Program-made: the position numbers and the translations under genes
Origin: Deinococcus peraridilitoris DSM 19664
Lineage (GTDB): Bacteria; Deinococcota; Deinococci; Deinococcales; Deinococcaceae
NCBI RefSeq assembly: GCF_000317835.1
Contig: NC_019793.1
Location: forward strand, 1,674,001 to 1,738,000
Direction: 5' to 3'
DNA: 64,000 bases
In this document: one piece after another, positions 46,890 through 56,993 of the stretch
How the letters are laid out: each line of letters begins with the position of its first letter
Numbering within the stretch: position 1 is the stretch's first letter
The notes under the pieces: generated by a model
Seen by the model: the letters and a program-made list of their open reading frames with translations, nothing else
The model's database searches: none
What the model was told of the DNA's origin: nothing

Positions 46890-47231
46890 TGAAGCAACAG
46901 CGGCGCGCGATTGGGAATCAGCCTCACCGGCATTCAGGCATACGCGTCTGCAAAAGCCGCGCAGATCGGCCTCACGCGGCAACTCGCGCCTGAACCCGGC
47001 GAGTGGGGCATCACCGTGAACAACGTCGCGCCTCGCTTTGTGCGCAGCAACCCCACCACCGAGAAGCAATGGGAAAGTTACGGTGAGGATGGCGAACGGC
47101 GCCTGCTGCAGGACGTCGCCCTGAAACGCCTTGGCTCTCCCGAAGACATCGCGCACGCCGTGCTGTTCTTCGCGTCGGACTTCGCGGGTTGGGTGACCGA
47201 GCAGGTGCTCAGCGTGGACGGCGGGAAATGA
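46890..47231 (+). pseudogene. Short-chain dehydrogenase, N-terminus missing
   Basis: The catalytic Tyr-Lys region (QAYASAKAAQIGLTRQLA), GITVNNVAPRFVRSNP and the end FASDFAGWVTEQVLSVDGGK are present; the NAD-binding N-terminal 140 or so residues and a proper start are absent. Remnant of a 3-oxoacyl-ACP-reductase-like enzyme. Confidence 0.8.
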
Positions 47232-47295
47232 CCGGTGGAACCACCGAGCGTTCCTTCACGCTCGCGCCAACGCTACCCGGTGTAGCGTTGGGAGC

Positions 47296-48252
47296 ATGAC
47301 CATCACGCAACGAAACCTCGGCCCGTCCGGCCTGCAAGTGTCACTGACCGGTCTCGGGTGCAACAACTTCGGTGGGCGCCTCAATCTCGACCAGTCACGC
47401 GAAGTCGTCCACGCCGCCCTCGACGAAGGCATCACCCTCTTCGACACTGCCGACGTGTACGGCAATCGCGGCGGCTCCGAAGAAATCCTCGGCGAGCTGC
47501 TCGAAGGCGAACGTGAACGCGTCGTCCTCGCCACCAAGTTTGCCCTCCCCATGAACGACGAGGGCACGAAACAAGGCGCTTCACGCCGCTACATTCTGCA
47601 GGCCCTGCACGCCAGCCTCAAACGCCTGCGCACCGACCACATCGATTTGTACCAGCTCCACCGGCCCGATCCGCACACCCCCATCGAGGAGACGCTGCGC
47701 GCCCTGGGTGACCTGATCCGCCAGGGCATGGTTCGGTACATCGGCTGCTCCAACCTCCCCGCCTGGCAGGTGATGGACGCCCACTGGACCGCCCGTTCCC
47801 TCGGCCTGGAGGGCTTCATCTCCTGCCAGGACGAATACAGTCTGCTCGTCCGCGATCCGCAGCGCGAACTCCTCCCCGCCATGCAACACCTCGGGCTCGG
47901 CCTCCTCCCCTACTTCCCTCTCGCGAGTGGCCTGCTCACCGGCAAGTACCAACGCGGGCAACCTCTCCCGGAAGGCGCCCGCCTCACTACCACTCCCCGC
48001 CTCGCCGACCGGGTCCTCACCGACGAGAACTGGCAGACCGTCGAGAACCTGCGCGCCTTCGCCGAGGACCGCGGGCATTCCCTGCTCGACCTCGCCTTCA
48101 GCTGGCTCGCCGCCAACCCCCAGGTGAGCAGCATCATCGCGGGTGCCACCAGCGCCGAACAGGTCCGGCAGAACGTCCGTGCTGCCTCCTGGACCCTCAC
48201 GCCCGAAGACCTCACCGAAATTCAGCGCATCACCACACCCCAACCCGCATAA
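47296..48252 (+). CDS. Aldo/keto reductase
   Basis: 318 residues, complete TIM barrel. FDTADVYGNRGGSEEILGEL holds the catalytic Asp and Tyr, VVLATKFAL the Lys, DHIDLYQLHRPD the His, and the C-terminal NADPH region is IIAGATSAEQVRQNVRAASW. Reduces aldehydes or ketones. ATG at 47296. Confidence 0.93.
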   Translation: MTITQRNLGPSGLQVSLTGLGCNNFGGRLNLDQSREVVHAALDEGITLFDTADVYGNRGGSEEILGELLEGERERVVLATKFALPMNDEGTKQGASRRYILQALHASLKRLRTDHIDLYQLHRPDPHTPIEETLRALGDLIRQGMVRYIGCSNLPAWQVMDAHWTARSLGLEGFISCQDEYSLLVRDPQRELLPAMQHLGLGLLPYFPLASGLLTGKYQRGQPLPEGARLTTTPRLADRVLTDENWQTVENLRAFAEDRGHSLLDLAFSWLAANPQVSSIIAGATSAEQVRQNVRAASWTLTPEDLTEIQRITTPQPA

Positions 48253-48311
48253 AGGACCCTACGTATCGCCGCAATCCCACCGTGGGCGGGTGAACGTACC
48301 CCCGCGAAGCA

Positions 48312-48404
48312 TGGGGAGTTTTCGAAGCGCCACCGCTTGACCGTGTGGATGACTTTTGGCATGTCGTATTTCTTCAACAGACGGCGTACCCAGTGATGGC
48401 GAGC
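48312..48404 (-). pseudogene. IS6 transposase remnant
   Basis: About 30 codons HHWVRRLLKKYDMPKVIHTV match the IS6 stretch before the second Asp. No ends or start. Confidence 0.4.
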
Positions 48405-48474
48405 GGAATTGGCAGCCGGGAAGCTCCTGACGGCCCAGCATTGCGTCACCCTCCCTCAACAACCTGCCAAAACC

Positions 48475-49215
48475 TTACGCCCGCTGCTTCGGTGCTTGCA
48501 GGGCGAGGTCAGGACGGTCCGTCGTGATCTGCCGGATGGGCTGGCTCAGCCAGTACTCGATTTCCACTTCCTCGTTCGGCACCCAGACCCCGAGGCGTTC
48601 GTCACCGAAGCGCGTGGAGAACCAGACGCTCTCCAGCCTCAGCAGTGACTTCTCTACGGCGATGTACACGCCAGGAATAGCGTCCAGCCGCCGTGTAGCT
48701 TCCTCCAGCCCTCCGAGCTTCTCGACCGACCGGGCCTCCAGGGACGCAAGCACTGGCAGCGACGGGTCAATCTGCCGCACCCTCTCCAGCACTTCCGGGA
48801 CGAAGCAGGTCAGAATCGCCTGGTGTTGCATGTCATGGCGCTTGATCGTGTCGATCACGCTGGCCTCGAGCTGCGGGTACGGGTTGCCGGACGCGTCCGT
48901 CTTCAGTTCGATGTGCAGTTCCAGTGGGCTGTCCCGAAATACCTCCAGCACTTGCTCAAAACTGGGGATACCCTCGGTACTTCCACGGAGGCGTGTGGCC
49001 TGCAGTTCCTCCAGCGTCCTGGCATTGACGGCACCGCAGCCGAAGGTCGTCTGATCGAGTGTGGCGTCGTGAATGACCACCAGCGCACCGTCGAGCGTGG
49101 GGTGAACGTCAAACTCGACGCCGTCCACGCCGAGCGTGATGAGTTTGCGGAAACCCTCGAGGCTGTTCTCCGGCCAAAGGCCGCGTGCACCACGATGACC
49201 GATGATCTTCACCAT
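48475..49215 (-). CDS. Glycerophosphodiester phosphodiesterase
   Basis: 246 residues. IIGHRGARGLWPENSLEGF with HRG and the EN of the metal site, DGVEFDVHPTLDGALVVIHDATLDQTT with the E..D and H residues, and LHIELKTD. Hydrolyses glycerophosphodiesters to an alcohol and glycerol-3-phosphate. No signal peptide, so cytoplasmic. Start at ATG 49215 after GGGAG. Confidence 0.92.
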   Translation of the reverse strand: MVKIIGHRGARGLWPENSLEGFRKLITLGVDGVEFDVHPTLDGALVVIHDATLDQTTFGCGAVNARTLEELQATRLRGSTEGIPSFEQVLEVFRDSPLELHIELKTDASGNPYPQLEASVIDTIKRHDMQHQAILTCFVPEVLERVRQIDPSLPVLASLEARSVEKLGGLEEATRRLDAIPGVYIAVEKSLLRLESVWFSTRFGDERLGVWVPNEEVEIEYWLSQPIRQITTDRPDLALQAPKQRA

Positions 49216-49554
49216 AAAAACTCCCTGGGTGCTCATTTTGTTGAGGGGTCCTTGGCGCCGTGAGGCAGGCACGGATGATGCCATCGTACTTGAGTTCCGT
49301 GACCGCTCTGGCAGGTCCTGCAGCTGCCTGCAATGGGTGGCGCGCTCCGAACCATTCGGAACGCCAGCATACGCAAGCCAATCAGGGAAAGGTTGGTTAA
49401 GGAGGGCGGGAAGCAACTTCAATGCCATACACCCTGGAGGGGGACAACAGTCCGGTGCAACAACTTTGACCTGATGGGTTTGTGCATAGTCTCCGTCGAT
49501 CGCGCCGAAGTGGCCTGCCCTGAGCAGGCCACCCTGATCCGGTACGCTGAGCGT

Positions 49555-50175
49555 GTGAACATCACCTTCTTGCGGCACGGCCGGTCTCGCGCGGATGATG
49601 AAGGCGTCCACGAAGGCCGCTACGACAGCCCGCTCACAAACGTTGGCCGTGAGCAGGCCCAGCTGCTCGCACGGTACTGGCAAACAAACCCGCCGAACTT
49701 CGATCAAGTGGTGTGCAGTCCGCTTCAGCGTGCGCTCGAAACGGCCCGCATCCTTGGCACGGCGCTGGCGCTCGAACCACGCATTGATTCGGACTGGATG
49801 GAATTTGACAACGGCCCACTCGCTGGCCTCACCCGTGAGGAAGCACTCGCGCGTTACCCGATTCCTGCGGCGCGAGGACGTTTTGACGCGCTGACTGCCG
49901 ATGGTGGAGAATCGGAGGCGTCGTTTCACCGACGCGCGAGCAGCGCACTGGAACGGGTCGTGCAGGGTGGCGGTGAGCACGTGTTGGTCGTGGCCCACGG
50001 GGGAATTCTGAATGCCGCGCTGCACGAGCTGACTCGCAATGATCGGGTACGGTTTGCGTTCGGTGACACGGGCTTCACCACGGTGGCCTACCATCCACCC
50101 ACGGAAAGCTTACGGGTGCTCGGGGTGAATCAGCAGCCGCACCTGACTTCAGAATCCCACCCGTTGGCAAGGTAG
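49555..50175 (+). CDS. Histidine phosphatase (phosphoglycerate-mutase-like)
   Basis: 206 residues. RHG motif FLRHGRSRADDEG, GRYDSPLTNVGREQA, SPLQRALETARILG with the Arg, and the second His in VLVVAHGGILNAALHEL. Acts on phosphorylated metabolites; specificity unknown. GTG at 49555. Confidence 0.88.
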   Translation: MNITFLRHGRSRADDEGVHEGRYDSPLTNVGREQAQLLARYWQTNPPNFDQVVCSPLQRALETARILGTALALEPRIDSDWMEFDNGPLAGLTREEALARYPIPAARGRFDALTADGGESEASFHRRASSALERVVQGGGEHVLVVAHGGILNAALHELTRNDRVRFAFGDTGFTTVAYHPPTESLRVLGVNQQPHLTSESHPLAR

Positions 50176-50654
50176 ATCGACACGACATTGCTGTATCGGC
50201 AATCTGACCAATTGCTTGGTTTACCGTGCCTGAAAGAGCAGGAGTGATCTGCAAAAAATGTGGCACTGGACGGCGTCAAGGTGCTTTTCAGTCCTTTCCC
50301 AGGCGACGCCGGCAGAATTCCACGAATGTCGGTGAGGGCTCAACACCAAGCCGCACGAGAGCCGTGTCAACGCAATCGGGATTCGAAGGGATATACACGG
50401 CGTCGCTCAACGCGACCGCTATACCAGGTGAGAGCAGGACCGCCACCTGCAAAGTTTACTTTCATCTTTGGTGGCACCTGTCATCGCCAAGAACCACTAC
50501 CCCCTGCATACTGAGATGCGGACAAAATCCATTTGAGCGTAAGAAGCACGCCCCACACGTACGCTCAACGTGCTGAACCGAGGGCTGTCTCCTCTGATTC
50601 TGTATACGTATGTGGAAACAGACTTTGGCAGCGAGTTCGTGTTCGTGTGACTCT
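50176..50654. other. Gap with no supported gene
   Basis: About 480 bp of short mixed frames with no recognisable motif, between two convergent genes. Probably debris. Confidence 0.4.
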
Positions 50655-51194
50655 TCAGGCACTGGCTGTCGCACCTTTTGGCAGGAGGTGATTGCGAATC
50701 AGCAAAATCTGACCACGATGGCTCAGTTCATCTTCGAACACGTGAAACCACGCCCAGTGGTAATTCACGAGCTTCCCGTTGGGGAAGTCAAACTCCTGAA
50801 GCAGCCAGTGATCATCCCGTCGCGACAACTGCTCACAGGTGTGTTTGCGGACCTCGCATAGCAAATCAACGTAGAACGCCAGGTCATGGTCGTGATACGC
50901 CTGACGGGCTCTCTCTCCCAGTAGCCATGCTGGAAGCCACCTTGCTTTCTCGGCGTCATTGGGCTCGCGCCCTTCAAAAGTTCGAACTTGATACGCGGCC
51001 TCCAACGCGGCGATATGCGCCAATAAGGCACCGATGGAGTTGCCGCGGATCCCGTGATGAAAGTCGAGCTGCGCGCGCGAAAGCCCCTGAACGGCTTTCA
51101 GAGTGGTTTCCCGGGTGTACTCCAGCATGGCGAGCAGGTCGGCGATTTTAGGTGTGTAGCCGTCCCGGGGCAGGATTCGGAGATTCAAGGACAC
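50655..51194 (-). CDS. DinB-like four-helix bundle protein
   Basis: 179 residues, DinB/DUF664 type: MLEYTRETTLKAVQGLSRAQ, IGALLAHIAALEAAY with the first His, and SHRGQILLIRNHLL with the later His ligands (YHWAWFHVFEDELSHRGQ). Members bind a metal by three His and act as thiol transferases or of unknown function; they are expanded in Deinococcus. Confidence 0.88.
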   Translation of the reverse strand: MSLNLRILPRDGYTPKIADLLAMLEYTRETTLKAVQGLSRAQLDFHHGIRGNSIGALLAHIAALEAAYQVRTFEGREPNDAEKARWLPAWLLGERARQAYHDHDLAFYVDLLCEVRKHTCEQLSRRDDHWLLQEFDFPNGKLVNYHWAWFHVFEDELSHRGQILLIRNHLLPKGATASA

Positions 51195-51408
51195 ATTGCC
51201 ATTATCTGGGGTTCACTACTTGACGTTTGAGGGGTGGTGCGTGCGAAACGTCCATCGGAAGCGAATATTCAGTTTTTCGTCCGGCTTCCAGCGGGTAGTG
51301 GGTTCATCGCGATGACGGGACAGCATCAACAATGGAGGTCCTTACTTGAGGGTTTGGTTGTTATGGAAGGACCGCCTTCCAGTACGATGGCCTTCACAAG
51401 CTGGAGGC

Positions 51409-51951
51409 ATGATGCACGAAGGTGAATTCGTCAGGCAGTTGAGGCAGGTGACGCCGAGTGTCCATGACCTCGTGTCGCGTGGCTTGTCAGCGGAGTTGGC
51501 TTCAGAGGTCATCAGGGGATATTCCATCCATCCGAAGTCGCGGATTGTGGCGTCAGGGATGCAGGACCCACTGGTGAGGCTGATTGAGAACTACGACCTC
51601 TCGAACTTCCATCTCGCGGATGTGACGTTCCCCAAGGAGGTCGAGTGCGGTCGATGGGGATGTGTCGTCGGGCACTACGCGGGAGATGACCTGGTACGTC
51701 GGGCGTCAGACGGAAGTGTTTTCCTGATGGAGTTGGGCACAACAGGGCACGCGCTGTATGAATGCGCTGAGAGCGGCGACAAGTTCCTCGACGCCCTTCT
51801 GCGCAGCGCTCAGTTCTTCGGCAGGTCGTTGGCGTCCGACCAGCTGGAAGCCCGCCGGATGGTGAGGGAATGTACGGCGCTGGCGGGTGGAGAGCGATAC
51901 GCGCGCTTCTACAATTCGCTGATTGGTTGCTCGTCACTGGAACTCAATTAG
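51409..51951 (+). CDS. Hypothetical protein
   Basis: 180 residues, no signal. Helical N-terminus (EGEFVRQLRQVTPSVHDLVS) then a beta-rich part with VGHYAGDDLVRRASDGSVFL and HALYECAESGDKFLDALL. The layout recalls SUKH/SMI1-like immunity proteins, but this is only a loose pattern. Start with GGAGG directly upstream of ATGATG. Confidence 0.6.
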   Translation: MMHEGEFVRQLRQVTPSVHDLVSRGLSAELASEVIRGYSIHPKSRIVASGMQDPLVRLIENYDLSNFHLADVTFPKEVECGRWGCVVGHYAGDDLVRRASDGSVFLMELGTTGHALYECAESGDKFLDALLRSAQFFGRSLASDQLEARRMVRECTALAGGERYARFYNSLIGCSSLELN

Positions 51952-52369
51952 CCCTGACGCTTCCCAATCGGTTCGCGAGACGTGCTGGACCGTTCATGTT
52001 TCATTCAATCCCCGTCATCACCAAAAACCCACTACCTTCCAGCGCATAGGCTTGCGCATATTCGAATTCGACGCTATCTTATTTTTATAGCCGCCCGAGA
52101 GGCGGCGTTCGTCGTTTTAGGACCATCAGGCTCCGCTTACAGCTCTTCGGGTACGGCCGCGCTTCTTGTCACTCCGTAAAACGATCACGCGCAAGTGCGG
52201 AAAGCCACCGAGGCGCTCAAGTCGTTGCCGCGCGGGGCGGGGAAAGCGCCAGATGAACGATAGGAACTCCCAACTGAGTAACTCGCGCCCAAGGTTCATA
52301 GGGTCCGGACGACGGTTGAGTAACGCCCTCGTTACCGCGCGGTAGCGGCGGATCGTTTAAGGTGGGACC
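51952..52369. other. Gap with a possible hairpin terminator
   Basis: GCCGCC/GGCGGC hairpin at 52090-52106 within an AT-rich patch. No gene supported. Confidence 0.4.
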
Positions 52370-52858
52370 ATGAACGTCAAAGGCCTGGTTTTCATCGTGC
52401 TGCTCCTGGGGTCAAGTGCCACCGCGCAGACAGTGAACACCCAGCGGACCATCACCAGTGTGGACGGACTGCTCCTCAAGGAAGTGGATTGCCCGGAAAG
52501 CGTGACGCGCCTCCACAAGGTGCGCGTGCAGTGTGGCATCAGCACCCTCCGTCAGCCCGACGTCGAGAAGTTTCTCACTCCGATGCTGGCCCCGGCCGAC
52601 GTGGCCTTCTACACTTCCAATGAAGCTAGAAGCCAGTGGAACGCCACGATAGCGGAGGGTCAAATCTTCGTGACCTGGCACGATGGAGGTGTGGTCGTCA
52701 CTCGAGGCTGCGTCCTTCCCAACGTGAGTGGTCTTATCGTGCCGCTGTGCCGACCGAACATGACGTACGTCAACCGTACACCAACGCCATCTGGTCCCTG
52801 CCGGCCTGTTTCTCTGGGAGTGAAGCCTCCGAAAGATTGCCGCCCGGCCGAACGTTAA
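52370..52858 (+). CDS. Secreted small hypothetical protein
   Basis: 162 residues with a signal peptide (GLVFIVLLLGSSATAQ). Contains five or six Cys that could form disulphides. No known domain. Confidence 0.65.
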   Translation: MNVKGLVFIVLLLGSSATAQTVNTQRTITSVDGLLLKEVDCPESVTRLHKVRVQCGISTLRQPDVEKFLTPMLAPADVAFYTSNEARSQWNATIAEGQIFVTWHDGGVVVTRGCVLPNVSGLIVPLCRPNMTYVNRTPTPSGPCRPVSLGVKPPKDCRPAER

Positions 52859-52883
52859 GGACACCAGGTGCTTCAGGCCAGGA

Positions 52884-53045
52884 TCACAAGTACGTGTAAA
52901 ACGTTTCCAGGCTGATACCGAACTCTCGGGCCACGACGGCTTTTTTCTCCCAGCCTGGACGCGCTGGCGGAGCTGCTCGATCTGAGCGGGGCCCACCACC
53001 TTGCCTTCGGCGCGTCCGTCCGGCTTATTCCTGTACCCGACGGTC
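52884..53045 (-). pseudogene. Serine-recombinase (resolvase) C-terminal remnant
   Basis: GRAEGKVVGPAQIEQLRQRV then, after a one-base shift near an A6 run, VVAREFGISLETFYTYL and a stop. This is the DNA-binding tail of Tn3-type resolvases. The catalytic domain is missing. Confidence 0.6.
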
Positions 53046-53125
53046 TTGCGGTGAGTTTCGTCGGATGGACCCCAAGGCCTGCTTCTTCATCCGGCTAGAC
53101 AACTCGATGGGGCTGCCCAGAATGT

Positions 53126-53145
53126 GCTAACGTAGCTACGTTAGC
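53126..53145. promoter_or_regulatory. Perfect 20-bp palindrome upstream of the solute-binding gene
   Basis: GCTAACGTAGCTACGTTAGC is its own complement and lies 127 bp before the start of the binding protein. Size and symmetry fit a LacI- or GntR-type operator; no regulator gene is in the window. Confidence 0.75.
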
Positions 53146-53271
53146 GATAACTCAGCAATCAAGCAGAAATTCCCAGGGCAGAATTTCCAGCGGACGCTCG
53201 GCAGAATATGCCCGACTGTCGGCTGTACCGTGCAATGCCCACCGGTCCCTTTCGCCTTCAAGGAGAAGCGC

Positions 53272-54516
53272 ATGAAAAAAGCACTTGTACTGGTCGCCCT
53301 CGCCCTCGCCTCCGGCGCCCTGGCGCAGCGCACCACCGTCACCATCGGGGTTTACCCCAACCTCGACGACGTGGTGAAAGCTGCCATTCCCGGTTTCCAG
53401 AAAAAACATCCCAACATCGAGGTGAAACTCGTCACCCTCGAGTGGGCTGACCACCACACCGCCCTCACCACGGCGCTCGCGACCGGCAGTGGCGCGCAGG
53501 ATGTCGTGGCAGTCGACTTCGGCTACGTGGCCCGCTTCGCGGAAGGCGGGGGCCTGGAAAACCTCGCCAACGCCCCCTACAACGGCAACAGCCTCAAGAA
53601 CCAGTTCATCAGCTACACCTTTCCGCAGGCCACCCACGAAGGCAAGCTCGTGGCCATCCCCACCGACATCGGCCCCGGCACCATGTTCTACCGCACCGAC
53701 ATGCTCCAGAAAGCCGGCGTGAAGCCCGCTGACCTGAACAAGAGCTGGGACGCCTACATCGAAAACGGCAAGAAGGTCGTCGCCGCCAACCCTGGCGCCT
53801 TCCTGATTCCCGACGCTTCCACCGTCTCCTCCATCATCATCCGCACCAACATTCCTGCCGGACAGGGCGTGTACTTCGACAAGAGCAACAAGGTTCTGGT
53901 GGGCGCGGACAACGCCCGCTTCATGAGCGCCTGCACCACCGCCAAGCGCGTACGTGACGCGAAGCTCGACGCCCGCGCCGGGGGTGCCTTCAGCCCCGAA
54001 TGGACCACCGCCTTCCAGAAGGGCAACCTCGCCACCGAATTCAGTGGCGCCTGGCTCGCGGGTCACCTGCAGAACTGGCTCGCCAAGGACTTTTCAGGTA
54101 AGTGGAACGCCCAGCAGCTGCCCGGCGGCACCTTCGCCTCGTGGGGCGGCTCCTTCTACGCCATTCCCACCCAGAGCAAGAATAAAACCGCCGCGTGGCA
54201 GCTGATCCGCTACCTCACCACTGACAGAGACCAGCAGATCCTGGCGTTCAAGACCACCGGCGCCTTCCCGGCCCTCAAGGCCGCCAGTGACGCCCCGCTC
54301 TTCAACGAAGGCGTGCCGTACCTCGCCAACCAGAAGGCCCGCACCCTCTGGCGCACCGCGGCTTCTCGCATTCAGCCGCTTGAGGTGAACAAACTCGACC
54401 CGGTGGCCGAAGAAATCGTCAATACCGCCGTTGGTTCGGTGCTCGACGGTACCAAGGACTGCACGAGCGCCCTCAACGAAGCGAGGACCCTGATCGAGCG
54501 TCGCGCTCGCCGCTGA
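53272..54516 (+). CDS. ABC transporter sugar-binding protein (extracellular family 1)
   Basis: 414 residues with a signal peptide (KKALVLVALALASGALAQ). Family 1 traits: ITIGV-type start (VTIGVYPNLDDVVKAAIPGF), KKHPNIEVKLVTLEW, VDFGYVARFAEGG, PTDIGPGTMFYRTDMLQKAG and FSGAWLAGHL. Delivers a sugar to an ABC permease outside the window, since no permease is next to it. The downstream xylosidase suggests xylo-oligosaccharides. ATG after AAGGAG. Confidence 0.92.
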   Translation: MKKALVLVALALASGALAQRTTVTIGVYPNLDDVVKAAIPGFQKKHPNIEVKLVTLEWADHHTALTTALATGSGAQDVVAVDFGYVARFAEGGGLENLANAPYNGNSLKNQFISYTFPQATHEGKLVAIPTDIGPGTMFYRTDMLQKAGVKPADLNKSWDAYIENGKKVVAANPGAFLIPDASTVSSIIIRTNIPAGQGVYFDKSNKVLVGADNARFMSACTTAKRVRDAKLDARAGGAFSPEWTTAFQKGNLATEFSGAWLAGHLQNWLAKDFSGKWNAQQLPGGTFASWGGSFYAIPTQSKNKTAAWQLIRYLTTDRDQQILAFKTTGAFPALKAASDAPLFNEGVPYLANQKARTLWRTAASRIQPLEVNKLDPVAEEIVNTAVGSVLDGTKDCTSALNEARTLIERRARR

Positions 54517-54553
54517 GGATCGCCCCCAAAGCCCGACCGCCACAGCACGGTAA

Positions 54554-54593
54554 ATCCATGCAACATCCAGGTTTTCCCGGGTGTTGCATGGAT
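54554..54593 (+). terminator. Hairpin terminator after the binding-protein gene
   Basis: 15-bp arms (ATCCATGCAACATCC against GGGTGTTGCATGGAT, one G-T pair), 10-nt loop, then TTTTG. Separates the binding protein from the xylosidase, so expression may be uncoupled. Confidence 0.8.
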
Positions 54594-54682
54594 TTTGTGA
54601 CGCTGCCAAGTCCCTGAAGCGTGAATTGCCATTGCCGCGGCGGCGCGGGATTCACCGTTCCTGCCCAGACCGAAAGGACCTT

Positions 54683-56797
54683 ATGCCTGACTTCTACTTG
54701 AGCCACCATGCCGCCTGGGGTGCCTACGCCTCGTTCGTTCTCGGGACGATCGGAAAGGGCGGTGGTTTTGCGTTGTCCGACGTGCACTCGCCACAGCGCA
54801 GCGTGTATGTGGCGTATCGCCAGGGCCAGGAGGCCGTGCGGGTGCTGCCGTTTCTGACGGCCCCCATCGGGATGGGCGAGCTCGCCTTTCAGGCCGAAGC
54901 GGACGGACAGGCACGCCAGGCCGTCGCCGTACAGATGGTGAGCGCCGACGAGCTCGAGCGTGAACTCGGCTGGGCTTCCGACGAGTGGCGCCACGGGCCG
55001 CTGCGTCTGCGTCTTCTGAGCCCCTTCGGAGACGTGCCGGCACCTGGATCGGACGAAGCGGCCATGAAGCAGGCCGTCTGCCCGGTCGTACTGGCCGAAC
55101 TGGAGCTCGACAACCGCAACGGTGGCGCTCCCGCCGAGCTGCTCTTCGCGCTGGAAGGCATCAACCGGCCCCTGTCGGACAGCACGCAGGGCCAGCTTCT
55201 CGGGGTGGCGTCGGGCAGCGCGTGGGGCGTCGCGGCCCTGCCAGGCAAGGGCGTCGAGGAAGTGCAGGACTTCGACGTGATCGGCGCGACGTTTGGAGAA
55301 CGCAGGCCGCGCGTGCGTCGTCTCGGCAACACCGGGGGCGTGATGCTGACCGTCGGTGCCGGCGAGGTGGGACGACTGGTGCTGGCCCTTGGCACGTACC
55401 AGGCGGGCATCATTACGACCGGCCTGGACACGCGCTTTTACTACACCCGGTACTTCGGCAAGCTGGAGGAGGCCATGTCCTTCGCACTGGAGAACGCCGG
55501 GGAGTACCGTGAAGAAGCGCGACTGCGCGACGCGGAACTTGCCGCAAGCGGCCTGAGCAGCGAGCGGCGTTTCCTGCTGGCGCACGCCACGCACGGTTAC
55601 CTCGCGAGCACCCAGCTGCTTTTGCGAGAAGACGGAAGTCCGCTGTGGGTGGTGAACGAAGGCGAGTACCGCATGATGAACACCCTCGATCTGACCGTCG
55701 ATCAGCTGTTCTGGGAGCTGCGCTACCATCCATGGACGACCGGAAACGTGCTGGACCTGTTTGTAGAGCGCTACTCCTTTACGGACGAGGTCAAACATTC
55801 CGGGGAACGTCGCGCCGGAGGCCTGAGCTTCACGCACGACATGGGCGTCGCGAACGTCTTTGCACCGCCCGGTCAGTCCGCTTACGAAACCGAAAACCTC
55901 GACGGCTGTTTCTCGCACATGACCTTCGAGGAACTCACCAACTGGGTGCTGAGCGCGACGCTGTACGGCCTGCTTTCCGACATCCCGTGGCTGCGCGCGC
56001 AGACCGGGCGGCTTCAGGCCTGCCTGGACTCACTGCTCGCACGCGACGTGGACGGTGACGGCGTCATGGACGCCGACAGTGCCCGCACGGAAGGTGGCGC
56101 GGAAATCACCACCTATGACAGCCTCGACGCGAGCCTGGGGCAGGCGCGCGGCAATCTGTATCTGGCCGTCAAAACCTGGGCGTCGCTGGTGTGTCTCGAG
56201 CACGCCCTGCGCGTCCTCGGGCTGGATGGACGGCGCGCCGGTGAGCGCGCCGGGAGGGCGGCGCGCCGAATCACCGAGGGCTTCGACGAGCAGCGCGGAT
56301 ACATTCCCGCGCTGCTGGAAGGCGGAAGCGACGCCTGCATCATTCCCGCGATCGAGGCGCTGGCCTACCCGCTGCTGCTCGGGCTGAACGAGGCCGTCAG
56401 CGAGGAGGGGCCGTACGGTGCGCTGGTCAGTTCACTGCGTCGTCACCTGGGCACCGCCCTGCAGCCGGGCGTGTGCCTGGACGCCGAGTCGGGTGGCTGG
56501 AAGCTGTCGAGCACCAGTCACAACACCTGGCTTTCCAAGATCTTTTTGTGCCAGTTCGTCGCGGAGGAACTCTTCGGCGTACCGGTGAATCCCGCTTGGG
56601 ACGCAGCGCACGTGCGCTGGCAGCAGCTGGGTTCGGCCGCACACGGTCCGACCGATCAGGTGCGCTCCGACGACGGGCGTGACCTCGGCAGCCGCCTGTA
56701 CCCACGGCTCGTGACGAGCGTGCTGTGGCTGCCACGCAGGGGGGGCGCGCACGACAGGACCTCTGCTTCGCCACAGGAGCTGCAGCGCGCCACCTGA
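54683..56797 (+). CDS. GH52 beta-xylosidase
   Basis: 704 residues, the usual GH52 length. Collinear with bacterial GH52 enzymes: [20 protein letters not shown] start, [20 protein letters not shown] with the nucleophile Glu, [34 protein letters not shown] with the acid/base Asp, and [19 protein letters not shown]. No signal peptide, so acts in the cytoplasm on imported xylo-oligosaccharides, releasing xylose with retention. Start at ATG 54683 after AAAGGA. Confidence 0.93.
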   Translation: MPDFYLSHHAAWGAYASFVLGTIGKGGGFALSDVHSPQRSVYVAYRQGQEAVRVLPFLTAPIGMGELAFQAEADGQARQAVAVQMVSADELERELGWASDEWRHGPLRLRLLSPFGDVPAPGSDEAAMKQAVCPVVLAELELDNRNGGAPAELLFALEGINRPLSDSTQGQLLGVASGSAWGVAALPGKGVEEVQDFDVIGATFGERRPRVRRLGNTGGVMLTVGAGEVGRLVLALGTYQAGIITTGLDTRFYYTRYFGKLEEAMSFALENAGEYREEARLRDAELAASGLSSERRFLLAHATHGYLASTQLLLREDGSPLWVVNEGEYRMMNTLDLTVDQLFWELRYHPWTTGNVLDLFVERYSFTDEVKHSGERRAGGLSFTHDMGVANVFAPPGQSAYETENLDGCFSHMTFEELTNWVLSATLYGLLSDIPWLRAQTGRLQACLDSLLARDVDGDGVMDADSARTEGGAEITTYDSLDASLGQARGNLYLAVKTWASLVCLEHALRVLGLDGRRAGERAGRAARRITEGFDEQRGYIPALLEGGSDACIIPAIEALAYPLLLGLNEAVSEEGPYGALVSSLRRHLGTALQPGVCLDAESGGWKLSSTSHNTWLSKIFLCQFVAEELFGVPVNPAWDAAHVRWQQLGSAAHGPTDQVRSDDGRDLGSRLYPRLVTSVLWLPRRGGAHDRTSASPQELQRAT

Positions 56798-56993
56798 GCT
56801 CGAGAACTCCAGAGCCTTCAGTTCTCGTGTCTCGAAATGACCTCGTCGTTCCCGGAGCAGGCAGCGAAGGCGTGCCCTGGCTGCCTGTCACTTCGCGGGT
56901 TCCAACCCTTTTCGAGATCGGGCGAGTGCACTTCGGTCAGCCAACGAACGTTCGTGTTGCATTCGTTCAGCGTTATGAGTCACACTGCTGAAC

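Noticed and set aside
48475..50094. 539-codon minus-strand frame
   Set aside because: Only the part from 49215 is glycerophosphodiesterase; the extension covers the phosphatase gene of the other strand.
54473..55918. 481-codon minus-strand frame
   Set aside because: Shadow of the GH52 gene, which has clear family motifs.
56940..56990. BirA operator upstream of birA
   Set aside because: A 10-bp palindrome CGAACGTTCG is present, but too short and unlike known BirA sites to call.
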